A stretch of DNA of 64,000 nt from contig JADJSA010000007.1 in the NCBI GenBank assembly GCA_016711925.1, positions 1 to 64,000 on the forward strand. The letters are read 5' to 3'. Under the pieces are notes generated by a model. It saw only the letters and a program-made list of their open reading frames with translations. It searched no databases and had not been told where the DNA came from. This DNA is from Candidatus Methylophosphatis haderslevensis. GTDB lineage: Bacteria > Pseudomonadota > Gammaproteobacteria > Burkholderiales > Rhodocyclaceae. The position numbers and the translations under genes are program-made. Within the stretch, counting starts at the first letter, position 1. Each line of letters starts with the position of its first letter. This document shows, in pieces, positions 35,718 through 44,740 of the stretch.

Positions 35718-36857
35718 TCAAGCGCGCGGGCGAAACGGCGCGTGCGCTTCCAGTTCGCTCACATAGTCGGCGATGGCGAGCGATTCGTGGTCGAGGTGGC
35801 GTTCGATCGCATCGGCAAAGCGCGGGTCGCGAATCCAGTGCGCCGAGGCGGTGCGCACCGGCAGCAGCCCGCGGGCCAGCTTGTGCTCTCCCTGGGCACC
35901 GCCTTCGAAGCGGCCGATGCCGTGGTCGATGCACCATTCGATGCCCTGGTAATAGCAGGCCTCGAAGTGCAGCAGCGGCACGTGTTCCAGTTCGCCCCAG
36001 TAGCGGCCGTAGAGCGCCTGCGCGTCGCAGATGTCGAGCGCGGCGGCAATCGGCCGTCCGGCGCGCTCGGCGACGAACAGCAGCAGGTTCTCGGGCATGC
36101 TGCGCGCGAGTTCGAGGAAGAACGCCAGGTTCAGGTATGGCTGCTGGCCGCGCTGGTGATAGGTGTTGCGGTAGCAGCGCAGGAAGCAATGCCAGTCGGC
36201 CTCGCCGATCTGCGGGCCGCGCAAATGGCGGAAGGTGACGCCGGCGTCGCGCACGCGGCGGCGCTCCTGGCGGATCTTCTTGCGCTTGTCGCGCGCCAGC
36301 GAATCGAGAAAACCGTCGAAATCCGGCCAGCCGGCGTTGTGCCAGTGAAACTGCACCGCGTGGCGAATCTGCAGGCCCGCGGCTTCGAGCAGCGCGGTGT
36401 CATTGGCGTCGGCGAACAGGATGTGCAGCGACGACACGTCGGCGTGCCGGGCGAAGCCGGTCAGCGCGCCGACCAGTGTACGGCGGGCCGGCGGGTCGGG
36501 CGCCAGCAGACGCGCGCCCGGTATCGGCGAGAACGGCACGCTGCAGACAAGCTTCGGGTAGTAGCGCTGGCCATGGCGCGCGTAGGCTTCGGCCCAGGCC
36601 CAGTCGAACACGAATTCGCCGCGCGAATGCGATTTCTCATACAGCGGCAGCGCGCCGATCAGCCGATCGTCCTGCCACAGCGTCAGGTGGCGCGGCCGCC
36701 AGCCGGTGCGTGCGCTGGCGCATCCGCTGCTCTCGAGCGCGCGCAAGAAGGCGTGCCGGACGAACGGCTGTCCGCCCGCCAGGGCATCCCAGTCGGGGCC
36801 GGCTACGTCATCGATCGAATCGAGAATCCGCACGGTGGCGGTGGCTGGCTTGTTCAA
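35718..36857 (-). CDS. GNAT-like acyltransferase of the DUF482/FemAB-like family
   Basis: About 379 residues, with the family's conserved sequences FVRHAFLRALESSGC, FDWAWAEAYARHGQRYYPKL, KRKKIRQERRRV and HFEACYYQGIEWCIDHGIGR, followed by FEGGAQGEHKLARG. These proteins have the double-GNAT fold also seen in FemX peptidyl transferases. Their acceptor is not known (peptidoglycan or lipid have been proposed). The start is uncertain: TTG at 36857, or further up to 36983. No operon partner is seen; it diverges from nadE. Confidence 0.8.
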   Translation of the reverse strand: MNKPATATVRILDSIDDVAGPDWDALAGGQPFVRHAFLRALESSGCASARTGWRPRHLTLWQDDRLIGALPLYEKSHSRGEFVFDWAWAEAYARHGQRYYPKLVCSVPFSPIPGARLLAPDPPARRTLVGALTGFARHADVSSLHILFADANDTALLEAAGLQIRHAVQFHWHNAGWPDFDGFLDSLARDKRKKIRQERRRVRDAGVTFRHLRGPQIGEADWHCFLRCYRNTYHQRGQQPYLNLAFFLELARSMPENLLLFVAERAGRPIAAALDICDAQALYGRYWGELEHVPLLHFEACYYQGIEWCIDHGIGRFEGGAQGEHKLARGLLPVRTASAHWIRDPRFADAIERHLDHESLAIADYVSELEAHAPFRPRA

Positions 36858-37027
36858 GAGCGGTCTCGCAGAGGCATGCGCGATAGGGATCGGGCGCGAA
36901 CGGGCGGTTGGCAGGGTGGGGCGAAATCGAACCGGCGCGAACCAGCGCCGGACCGGGACAATGGTACGGCATCCGCTCCGCACAGCCGGCGGCGCACAAG
37001 CCGGGCGGGTCGCGTTATAGTTGCCGC

Positions 37028-38650
37028 ATGACTACGTTACCGACTCTGCGCATCGCGATTGCGCAACTCAACTGCGTGCTCGGCGATATCGCCGGCAACG
37101 CGCGGCGCATCGCCGAGATGTCGCTGCAGGCGCGCGATGCCGGCGCCGACATCGTCGTCACGCCGGAACTCGCGCTGTGCGGCTATCCGCCCGAAGACCT
37201 GCTGCTGCGGCCGGATTTCTACCGCGCCTGCGCGCGCGAGCTGGTGGCCCTGGCGGCGCGCATCCGCGGCGTGACCCTGGTGGTCGGTTTTCCCGAGGCC
37301 GACGGCGAGCGCCGCTTCAACGCGGCCGCGGTGATCCAGGAAGGGCGCGTGATTGCCGTCTATCGCAAGCATCGCCTGCCCAACTACGAAGTGTTCGACG
37401 AGGAGCGCTATTTCGACCATGGCACCCGGCCGTGCGTGATCGCGGTCAAGGGTATCGGTTGCGGCATCAACATCTGTGCCGACGTCTGGGAGGCCGGCGC
37501 GGCGGACGCCGCCTACGCTGCCGGCGCCCAGTTGCTGCTGGCGCTCAACGCCTCGCCGTATCACATGAACAAGCAGTCGAGCCGTTACGAGGTGCTGCGC
37601 AACCGGATCGCCGACACCGCCATGCCGGTGATCTACGCCAACCTGGTCGGCGGGCAGGACGAACTGGTGTTCGACGGGGCGTCGTTCGCGCTCGATGCGC
37701 GCGGCGACCTGGTGTATCAGGCGCCGTCGTTCGAGGAATCGCTCGACATCGTCGAATTCGTCGATGGCGACCTGCAGCGCGGCCGGGTCGCCGCCGCCCA
37801 GCCGCTGGAAGCCGACGTCTATGGTGCGCTGCGCCTCGGGGTGCGCGACTACATCGGCAAGAACGGCTTTCCCGGCGCGATCATCGGCCTGTCGGGCGGG
37901 GTCGATTCCGCGCTCACGCTGACTATCGCGGTCGATGCGCTGGGCCCGGACAAGGTGCGCGCGGTGATGATGCCATCGCCCTACACCGCGCAGATGAGCC
38001 TCGACGATTCGCGCGAACTGGTGGCCAACCTCGGCATCCGCTACGACGAAATCCCGATCGAACCGGCGATGAAGACCTTCGAGGCGATGCTGGCGAAGGA
38101 GTTCGCCGGGCGCGCCGCCGACGCCACCGAAGAGAACCTGCAGGCACGCATCCGCGGCATGATCCTCATGGCATTGTCGAACAAGTTCGGCGCGATCGTG
38201 CTGACCACCGGCAACAAGAGCGAAATGGCGGTGGGGTATGCGACCCTCTACGGCGACATGGCCGGCGGCTTCGCGGTGATCAAGGACATCTACAAGACCT
38301 TCGTCTATCGCCTGTGCGCCTGGCGCAACGGCGTGGCGCCGGTGATTCCGCAGAACATCCTGACACGCGCGCCGTCGGCCGAACTCAAGCCCGGCCAGAC
38401 CGACCAGGACACCTTGCCGCCTTACGAGACGCTCGATGCGATCATCCAGTGCTACATGGAGCACGACGAGAGCCCGCGCGAAATGCTGGCCAAGGGGTTC
38501 GGCGAAACCGATGTGCGCCGCATCGTGCAAATGCTCAGGCGCAGCGAATACAAACGCCGCCAGTCGCCGGTTGGCATACGCGTGACGCGGCGCGGCTTCG
38601 GCAAGGATTGGCGTTATCCGATAACATCGCGCTATGTCGACGAGTGGTGA
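37028..38650 (+). CDS. nadE: Glutamine-dependent NAD+ synthetase
   Basis: The 540-residue cytosolic enzyme makes NAD+ from deamido-NAD using glutamine. The N-terminal nitrilase-type glutaminase keeps the triad Glu47 (TPELALCGYPPED), Lys114 (YRKHRLPNYEVF) and Cys150 (INICADVWE). The C-terminal synthetase has the P-loop SGGVDS (289-294) and TTGNKSEMAVGYATLYGD. The length matches two-domain bacterial NadE. The ATG at 37028 begins the conserved first strand. The PII gene follows 62 bp downstream, a common beta-proteobacterial pairing. Confidence 0.96.
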   Translation: MTTLPTLRIAIAQLNCVLGDIAGNARRIAEMSLQARDAGADIVVTPELALCGYPPEDLLLRPDFYRACARELVALAARIRGVTLVVGFPEADGERRFNAAAVIQEGRVIAVYRKHRLPNYEVFDEERYFDHGTRPCVIAVKGIGCGINICADVWEAGAADAAYAAGAQLLLALNASPYHMNKQSSRYEVLRNRIADTAMPVIYANLVGGQDELVFDGASFALDARGDLVYQAPSFEESLDIVEFVDGDLQRGRVAAAQPLEADVYGALRLGVRDYIGKNGFPGAIIGLSGGVDSALTLTIAVDALGPDKVRAVMMPSPYTAQMSLDDSRELVANLGIRYDEIPIEPAMKTFEAMLAKEFAGRAADATEENLQARIRGMILMALSNKFGAIVLTTGNKSEMAVGYATLYGDMAGGFAVIKDIYKTFVYRLCAWRNGVAPVIPQNILTRAPSAELKPGQTDQDTLPPYETLDAIIQCYMEHDESPREMLAKGFGETDVRRIVQMLRRSEYKRRQSPVGIRVTRRGFGKDWRYPITSRYVDEW

Positions 38651-38712
38651 GGCGCCCGGGTATGCGTCTCGCACGGCCAGCGGATCATCGGAAACAGCAT
38701 GGAGCGTAGCGC

Positions 38713-39051
38713 ATGAAGAAGATCGAAGCCATCATTAAACCGTTCAAGCTCGACGAGGTGCGCGAAGCGCTGTCGGAAGTGGGCGTGACCGGACTTACCG
38801 TGACCGAGGTCAAGGGGTTCGGCAGGCAGAAAGGTCACACCGAGTTGTATCGCGGCGCCGAGTACGTCGTCGATTTCCTGCCCAAGGTGAAAATCGAAGT
38901 GATTGTCGCCGAGTCGACTGTCGAGCAGGCGATCGAGGCGATCGTCAAGTCGGCGCGTACCGGCAAGATCGGTGACGGGAAGATTTTCGTCAGCTCGGTC
39001 GAAGGGATCGTGCGTATCCGCACCGGCGAGACCGACGAAGCGGCGATCTGA
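38713..39051 (+). CDS. glnB: Nitrogen regulatory protein PII
   Basis: The 112-residue PII signal protein has the T-loop uridylylation site Tyr51 in HTELYRGAEYVVDFLPK and the C-terminal nucleotide-binding signature KIGDGKIFVSSVEGIVRIRT. It integrates 2-oxoglutarate and ATP/ADP to control glutamine synthetase and other targets. GlnB versus GlnK is not decidable from the sequence; the nadE linkage and lack of amtB favour GlnB. A clear terminator follows. Confidence 0.95.
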   Translation: MKKIEAIIKPFKLDEVREALSEVGVTGLTVTEVKGFGRQKGHTELYRGAEYVVDFLPKVKIEVIVAESTVEQAIEAIVKSARTGKIGDGKIFVSSVEGIVRIRTGETDEAAI

Positions 39052-39065
39052 ATCTGCTTCGACAA

Positions 39066-39103
39066 CAGGACGGCGCTGCTCAGGCGGCGCCGTTCTGCTT
39101 TTT
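39066..39103 (+). terminator. Rho-independent terminator of glnB
   Basis: CAGGACGGCGC pairs with GCGCCGTTCTG (one G-U) around a 10-nt loop and is followed by CTTTTT. It lies inside the tail of the convergent smr gene. Confidence 0.85.
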
Positions 39104-39651
39104 GGCGCCGCGCAGCAGCACGATCAGCGCGCCGGCGCCGCCGTCGTGGCTGCGTGCCTGACAGAACGCCAGCACCTCCTGCCGCGCGGCGAGCCAGCCG
39201 CGCACCAGCCCCTTCAATACCGGCTCGCGGCCAGGCGAACCGAGCCCTTTGCCGTGGATAACCCGCAGGCAGCGCAACTCGGCGCGAATCGCCTCGTTGA
39301 TGAAGCCGAGCAGCAGTTCGCGCGCAACCTCGCGCGTCGCACCATGCAGATCAATCTGGTCCTGTACCACCCAGCGCCCGCGGCGCAAGTCGCGCAGCAC
39401 GCTGCGCGACATCCCGTCGCGAGGAAACTCGGTTCGTCGCCGCCTTCCAGCGCGAGATCCAGCGGATGCAATGCGGCCAGCGATTCCTGCAGCGCGGCAC
39501 GCTCATCGGCGCTGCGCTGGCGCGGGATCGGCTGCGGCGCCGGCGGGGTATGGGCGTAGCGGTCGCTGGCGATCGGTATGGCGTCGGCAACCGCCTGGCG
39601 AAATACCGCAAGGTCTTCCTCGCTCGGCAATGGCCCAGGTTTTTTCGGCAT
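39080..39651 (-). CDS. Smr-domain protein, frameshifted
   Basis: This is a stand-alone Smr (small MutS-related) protein of the YdaL/SmrA type, a probable RNA or DNA endonuclease. The N-terminal linker reads in the frame from the ATG at 39651 (PLDLALEGGDEPSFL). The Smr domain reads in the next frame: VVQDQIDLHGATREVARELL with the D-x-D/H-G motif, then LRVIHGKGLGS and FCQARSHDGGAGALIVLLR. One base is missing near 39418-39424 (FLR-DGMSR). The joined protein is about 190 residues, normal for SmrA. Confidence 0.85.
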
Positions 39652-39699
39652 TCACTTCGCTTCGGACGGCCGGTGGCCTCGCGAGGCAGGCGGCGGCGA

Positions 39700-40660
39700 T
39701 CAGGCGTTCTGCCCGTCGAGGTAGCGCTCGGCATCGAGCGCGGCCATGCAGCCGGTGCCGGCACTGGTGACGGCCTGCCGGTAAATGTGGTCCTGCACAT
39801 CGCCGGCAGCGAACACGCCGGGAATGCTGGTCGCTGTGGCATCGCCCCTCGCGCCCGCCCTTGGTGACGATGTAGCCATTCTCCATATCGAGCTGGCCGG
39901 CGAAGATTTCGGTGTTGGGCTGGTGGCCGATGGCGATGAACACGCCCTGCAGCGCAATGTCTTCCGTCGTCCCGGACTTGACACTGCGGATGCGCATGCC
40001 GGTCACGCCGCTGCTGTCGCCGAGAATCTCGTCGAGCGTGTGGTCCCACTTGATCGTGACCTTGCCGGCGCGCGCCTTCTCGAACAGCTTGTCCTGCAGG
40101 ATCTTCTCTCCCCGCAGTTTGTCGCGGCGGTGCACCACGGTGACATGCGATGCGATATTGGCCAGATAGAGCGCCTCTTCGACTGCAGTGTTACCGCCGC
40201 CGATCACGGCCACGTTCTGGTTGCGATAGAAGAATCCGTCGCAGGTGGCGCAGGCCGAAACGCCGCGCCCGGCGAATGCCTGCTCCGAGGGCAGGCCGAG
40301 GTACTTCGCGGTGGCGCCGGTGGCGACGATCAGCGCATCGCAGGTGTAGGTGCCGGCATCGCCGACCAGGGCGAACGGTCGTTCCTTGAGCCGGACCGTG
40401 TGGATGTGGTCGAAAACCAGTTCGGTATTGAAGCGCCTGGCGTGGGCCTCGAAGCGGGCCATCAGGTCCGGCCCCTGGACGCCCTGGGCGTCGGCCGGCC
40501 AGTTGTCGACGTCGGTGGTGGTCATCAACTGGCCGCCCTGGGCGAGGCCCGTGATCAGCACTGGCGCCAGGTTTGCGCGCGCCGCATAGACCGCGGCAGA
40601 GTAGCCTGCCGGGCCGGAGCCGAGAATGATGAGGCGTTCGTGTCGGTTGCTGGTTGCCAT
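39700..40660 (-). CDS. trxB: Thioredoxin reductase, frameshifted near the C-terminus
   Basis: This FAD enzyme reduces thioredoxin with NADPH. FAD motif GSGPAG (14-19), the NADPH motif in VIGGGNTAVEEALYLA, and the redox pair Cys137-A-T-Cys140 (SACATCDGFFY) are intact. At about 39848-39853 the frame shifts from VTKGGREGR to GDATATSIPGVFAAGDVQD, explained by one extra G in a GGGG run. The correct tail ends AALDAERYLDGQNA. The joined length of about 320 is typical. A TATAAT on this strand lies at 40730-40735. Confidence 0.92.
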
Positions 40661-40729
40661 GGTGGTGTCCGATCCGGGGTTTGGATGCTCGCCGGAAGCA
40701 TCGGGTGAACGGCTCTGCTATCGCGATCA

Positions 40730-40735
40730 ATTATA
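40730..40735 (-). promoter_or_regulatory. Candidate -10 element for trxB
   Basis: TATAAT on the minus strand lies about 70 bp before the trxB ATG. A TTGAAT lies 20 bp further upstream, which is a long spacer for a sigma-70 promoter. Confidence 0.4.
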
Positions 40736-40954
40736 TCTTGGGCTTCCCCGTGGCCATTCAAGGCCCGGATTTCGTGTGGAAGTTGATTTGATTTGTCACG
40801 GGTATTGCGCTAATTGCTTGATGACACAATAATCCGTGTCTGGCAGAGAGTGAAATCCGCATTGCCGCATTGCGGCATGCCGCGGTTTCAGTGGGCACGT
40901 CACCCAAGTGGCAGATTGGCCCGTTAGGATACAAGTACAAATCAGGAGTTGCAG

Positions 40955-41623
40955 ATGTCGAATCATCCGGTATCGCTGGCCGCGCTGAGATCCTTCCAGA
41001 TGTTCCAGAATTTGCCGGACGATCGGCTTGAGTCGGTTGCCCGATGCGCGATGCTGCGAAATGTCGCGCGTGGCGCCACGGTGGTTCATGCGGGCGATCG
41101 CACGGATTTCGTGTACTTCGTTCTTTCGGGCAACCTCAAGGTTCTGGTGAGCGACGAGGAAGGCCGCGAGGTGATTCTGACCATGCTCGGCCCGGGCGAG
41201 GTGTTCGGCGAAATGGGCGTGCTTGACGAGAATCCGCGTTCGGCGACGGTACTGGCGGTGTCGTCGGCCAACCTGGTGGTGATGTCCAAGGGCGACTTCA
41301 AGCGCGTGCTGCAGGAAAACTTCGAAGTCTCGGTGCAGTTCATGAAGAACCTGATCCAGCGTCTGCGGGTGGCCGACCGCAAGATCGAGAGCCTCGCGTT
41401 GATGGACGTCTATGGCCGGGTGGCGCGCCTGTTGCTGGATATGGCGGAGAACGTTGGCGGCCAGCAGGTGGTGACCAAGAAAATCTCCAAGCAGGATATT
41501 GCCAAGATGATCGGCGCCTCGCGCGAGATGGTGAGCCGGGTGATGAAGGATCTGCAGGTGCAGGGGCTGATCGAGGAGACCGATGGTAAGGTCATCCTGC
41601 GCGAGCGGATCAACTCGATCTGA
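40955..41623 (+). CDS. Crp/Fnr-family transcriptional regulator
   Basis: The 222-residue regulator has an N-terminal cyclic-nucleotide-binding fold (GDRTDFVYFVLSGNLKVLV, MLGPGEVFGEMGVLDENPRS) and a winged helix with KKISKQDIAKMIGASREMVSRVMK. The phosphate-binding pocket sequence GEMGVLDENPRSAT resembles cAMP-binding CRPs. It has no Fe-S cysteines. I chose the ATG at 40955, preceded by AGGAG with 6-nt spacing, over a TTG two codons upstream. It lies upstream of ftsK. The target genes are unknown. Confidence 0.88.
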   Translation: MSNHPVSLAALRSFQMFQNLPDDRLESVARCAMLRNVARGATVVHAGDRTDFVYFVLSGNLKVLVSDEEGREVILTMLGPGEVFGEMGVLDENPRSATVLAVSSANLVVMSKGDFKRVLQENFEVSVQFMKNLIQRLRVADRKIESLALMDVYGRVARLLLDMAENVGGQQVVTKKISKQDIAKMIGASREMVSRVMKDLQVQGLIEETDGKVILRERINSI

Positions 41624-41665
41624 TTTGCGAGGCGACCGCGCGCGGCGATGCTCGCGGCCCGTCTG

Positions 41666-41671
41666 TATAAT
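41666..41671 (+). promoter_or_regulatory. Candidate -10 element for ftsK
   Basis: A perfect TATAAT lies 24 bp before the first ftsK ATG. No convincing -35 hexamer is visible. Confidence 0.45.
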
Positions 41672-41694
41672 CCGGGCAGAACGGTCATTGCCCG

Positions 41695-44043
41695 ATGGCC
41701 GAACGGTTGCGCGACCGCCGCCGCGACGCCCGAATCCCGACCTTGATGCTTTCCCGCACTACCGACCGTAACGCTACCCAGCCATTGCCGGAAAAGATCG
41801 CTTCGCTGTTGCAGGAAGCGCGCTGGCTTTTGCTCGGTGTCCTCGCGCTGTATGTCGCGCTGATTCTCGCCGGCTATGACAAGGGCGATCCCGGCTGGTC
41901 TCATGCGTCGGTTGTCGAGCATATCGCCAATCCGGGGGGTCGTTTCGGTGCCTGGGCGGCCGACCTGCTGCTCGCGCTGTTCGGTTTGTCGGGCTGGTGG
42001 TGCGTCGCCTATCTGGTGATTTCCGTCCTTTGGGGGTATCGCCGCGTCAATCGTTTTTTCGTCGCCGATCGGCGGCCGTTCTGGATTGCCTTGACCGGCT
42101 TTGTCCTGCTGATCGTGGCCAGCAGCGGGACCGAGGCGCTGCGCTTCCACAGCATGACGCGGCCTTTGCCGTTCGGCGCAGGCGGCATGATCGGGCAGGA
42201 AGTGGCCCGGCTGGTCGGACGCGCATTCGGTTTCACTGGCGGTACCCTGCTGCTTCTGGCGATGTTTGCGGCCAGCATCAGCGTGTTTTTCGGGGTGTCG
42301 TGGCTCACCATTGTCGAGCGTTTCGGCATCCTTATCGAACATGCCTGGGCGATGAGCGTCGGGCAATGGCAGAACTGGCAGGACCGGCGGGCAGGGCGCG
42401 AGCTGGCGGAAAAACGGGAGAAGGAAGTCGAGGTCGGGCGCAAGCGGTATGTCGAAGACGCTGCGCCGCTGCGCATCGAACCGGCGGTGGTCGAGGTGGC
42501 GAAATCCGGCCGCCGCGACAAGGAGCGCCAGCAACCGCTGTTTCGCGAGTTACCCGGCGGGGCGCTGCCGCCGCTCGATCTGCTGGACGATCCGGCGCCC
42601 GACGCCGAGCCGCCATCGCCCGACACCCTGGAATTCACTTCGCGGCTGATCGAGCGCAAGCTCGGCGATTTCGGTGTCGAAGTCAGGGTGCTGGCCGCGT
42701 ATCCGGGGCCGGTGATCACGCGCTACGAGATCGAGCCGGCGGTCGGCGTCAAAGGCAGCCAGATCGTCAATCTGGTCAAGGATCTCGCGCGCGCCCTGTC
42801 GGTGATCAGCATCCGCGTGGTCGAGACGATCCCTGGCAAGTCGTGCATGGGGCTGGAGATCCCGAACGCCAAACGCCAGATGGTGAGGCTGTCCGAGATT
42901 CTCGGCTCGGCGCAATACCACGACATGCACTCGCCGCTGACGCTGGTGCTGGGCAAGGACATCGGCGGCCAGCCCAAGGTGGCCGACCTGGCGAAGATGC
43001 CGCATCTGCTGGTCGCCGGCACCACCGGGTCCGGCAAGTCGGTCGCCATCAATGCGATGATTCTCTCGTTGCTTTACAAGAGCGAGCCCGCCAATGTGCG
43101 GTTGATACTGGTCGATCCGAAGATGCTCGAGTTGTCGGTGTACGAGGGCATTCCGCATCTGCTGGCGCCGGTGGTCACCGACATGAAATACGCCGCCAAC
43201 GCGCTCAACTGGTGCGTCGGCGAGATGGAGCGACGCTACAAGCTGATGGCCACGCTTGGCGTGCGCAATCTGTCCGGCTACAACAAGCAGGTCGCCGATG
43301 CGCAGAAGGCCGGGGCGCCGCTGACCAACCCGTTCTCGATCACGCCCGAATCACCCGAGCCCTTGCAGCACATGCCGTTCATCGTGGTGGTGATCGACGA
43401 ACTGGCCGACCTGATGATGGTGGTGGGCAAGAAGGTGGAGGAACTGATCGCGCGGCTGGCGCAGAAAGCGCGCGCGGCCGGCATCCACCTGCTGCTCGCC
43501 ACGCAGCGCCCCAGCGTCGACGTGATCACCGGGCTGATCAAGGCGAATATCCCGACGCGGGTTGCATTCCAGGTTTCGTCCAAGATCGATTCGCGCACCA
43601 TCCTCGACCAGATGGGCGCCGAAGCCCTGCTTGGCCAGGGCGACATGCTCTATCTGGCGCCGGGTACCGGACTGCCGGTGCGCGTTCACGGCGCCTTCGT
43701 CGCCGACGACGAAGTTCACAAGGTGGTCAACTACCTGAAGAGCCTCGGCGAGCCGGACTATGTCGAGGGAATTCTCGAGGCGGCGATCGACGGTGATGGC
43801 GAGACCGGCGATGCGCCCGGCGGCGCGGGCAATGGCGATGGCGAGGCCGATCCGCTGTACGACCAGGCGGTCGAAATCGTGATCAAAACGCGCCGTCCGT
43901 CGATTTCGCTGGTGCAGCGCCATCTGCGCATCGGCTACAACCGCTCGGCCCGACTCATCGAGCAGATGGAGCGGGCCGGCCTCGTCTCGCCGATGGGCAG
44001 CAACGGCAATCGCGAGGTGCTGGTGCCGGCCAAGGTCGAATGA
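41695..44043 (+). CDS. ftsK: DNA translocase FtsK
   Basis: FtsK pumps chromosome ends across the division septum and activates XerCD at dif. Four to five N-terminal helices (about 40-230) anchor it at the septum, followed by a short Pro/Asp-rich linker. The motor domain has Walker A GTTGSGKS (442-449) and Walker B VVVIDELADLMM. The C-terminal gamma winged helix (YDQAVEIVIKTRRPSISLVQ, GYNRSARLIEQMERAGLV) reads KOPS. The length of 782 is typical for short-linker FtsK. An in-frame ATG at 41746 is an alternative start. lolA follows downstream. Confidence 0.96.
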   Translation: MAERLRDRRRDARIPTLMLSRTTDRNATQPLPEKIASLLQEARWLLLGVLALYVALILAGYDKGDPGWSHASVVEHIANPGGRFGAWAADLLLALFGLSGWWCVAYLVISVLWGYRRVNRFFVADRRPFWIALTGFVLLIVASSGTEALRFHSMTRPLPFGAGGMIGQEVARLVGRAFGFTGGTLLLLAMFAASISVFFGVSWLTIVERFGILIEHAWAMSVGQWQNWQDRRAGRELAEKREKEVEVGRKRYVEDAAPLRIEPAVVEVAKSGRRDKERQQPLFRELPGGALPPLDLLDDPAPDAEPPSPDTLEFTSRLIERKLGDFGVEVRVLAAYPGPVITRYEIEPAVGVKGSQIVNLVKDLARALSVISIRVVETIPGKSCMGLEIPNAKRQMVRLSEILGSAQYHDMHSPLTLVLGKDIGGQPKVADLAKMPHLLVAGTTGSGKSVAINAMILSLLYKSEPANVRLILVDPKMLELSVYEGIPHLLAPVVTDMKYAANALNWCVGEMERRYKLMATLGVRNLSGYNKQVADAQKAGAPLTNPFSITPESPEPLQHMPFIVVVIDELADLMMVVGKKVEELIARLAQKARAAGIHLLLATQRPSVDVITGLIKANIPTRVAFQVSSKIDSRTILDQMGAEALLGQGDMLYLAPGTGLPVRVHGAFVADDEVHKVVNYLKSLGEPDYVEGILEAAIDGDGETGDAPGGAGNGDGEADPLYDQAVEIVIKTRRPSISLVQRHLRIGYNRSARLIEQMERAGLVSPMGSNGNREVLVPAKVE

Positions 44044-44107
44044 TCCACGCCAACCCGGGCGTGACATCGCGCGTTGACCGTCTGTCGACATCGATTGCAC
44101 AGCGCCC

Positions 44108-44734
44108 ATGAAAAATATCCGTCTTGCCGGACTGGCGTTTCTTGCCCTGGCCATTGCGCTTTCATCGACTGCGCATGCGGCCGGCATCGATCAGCTACGC
44201 ATATTCATCGAGAATACACGCGGCGCGAAGGCCGAGTTTACCCAGACGGTGAGCGCCAAGTCTGGTCGCAAGCCGCAGACATCGAGCGGAACCTTTGCCT
44301 TCTCGCGTCCCGGGAAATTCCGCTGGATCTATGACAGACCCTACTACCAGTTGCTGGTGAGCGATGGCGAGAAACTGTGGATCCACGACCGCGACCTGAA
44401 CCAGGTCACCGTCAAGCGCGTGGGCAAGGCGCTCGGCAGCAGCCCGGCGGCGCTGCTGGCGGGGGACAATGCGTTCGAGAAGAACTTCAGCGTCAAGAAT
44501 GCGGAAAGCGCGGACGGACTGGAATGGATCGAGGCGACGCCGAATCAACCGGACAGCAGCTTCGAGTCGGTGCGGATAGGCTTTCACGAAAATTTGCCGC
44601 GGGCCATGGAACTGCGCGACAGCTTTGGCCAGACGACGCGGCTCGCGTTTGGCGCGCTGCAGGCCAACCCGGCGCTGGATGCCGGTCAGTTTCGCTTTAC
44701 GCCGCCGCCCGGTGCCGACGTGGTCAGCGAGTAG
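44108..44734 (+). CDS. lolA: Outer-membrane lipoprotein carrier protein LolA
   Basis: This periplasmic chaperone shuttles lipoproteins from LolCDE to LolB. The 208-residue precursor has a signal peptide (LAGLAFLALAIALSSTAHA). The mature LolA fold includes ARGAKAEFTQTV-like strand sequence, SSGTFAFSRPGKFRWIYDRP and YYQLLVSDGEKLWIHDRDLN. The order ftsK-lolA-rarA-serS is a conserved proteobacterial neighbourhood. Confidence 0.95.
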   Translation: MKNIRLAGLAFLALAIALSSTAHAAGIDQLRIFIENTRGAKAEFTQTVSAKSGRKPQTSSGTFAFSRPGKFRWIYDRPYYQLLVSDGEKLWIHDRDLNQVTVKRVGKALGSSPAALLAGDNAFEKNFSVKNAESADGLEWIEATPNQPDSSFESVRIGFHENLPRAMELRDSFGQTTRLAFGALQANPALDAGQFRFTPPPGADVVSE

Positions 44735-44740
44735 CGCAAC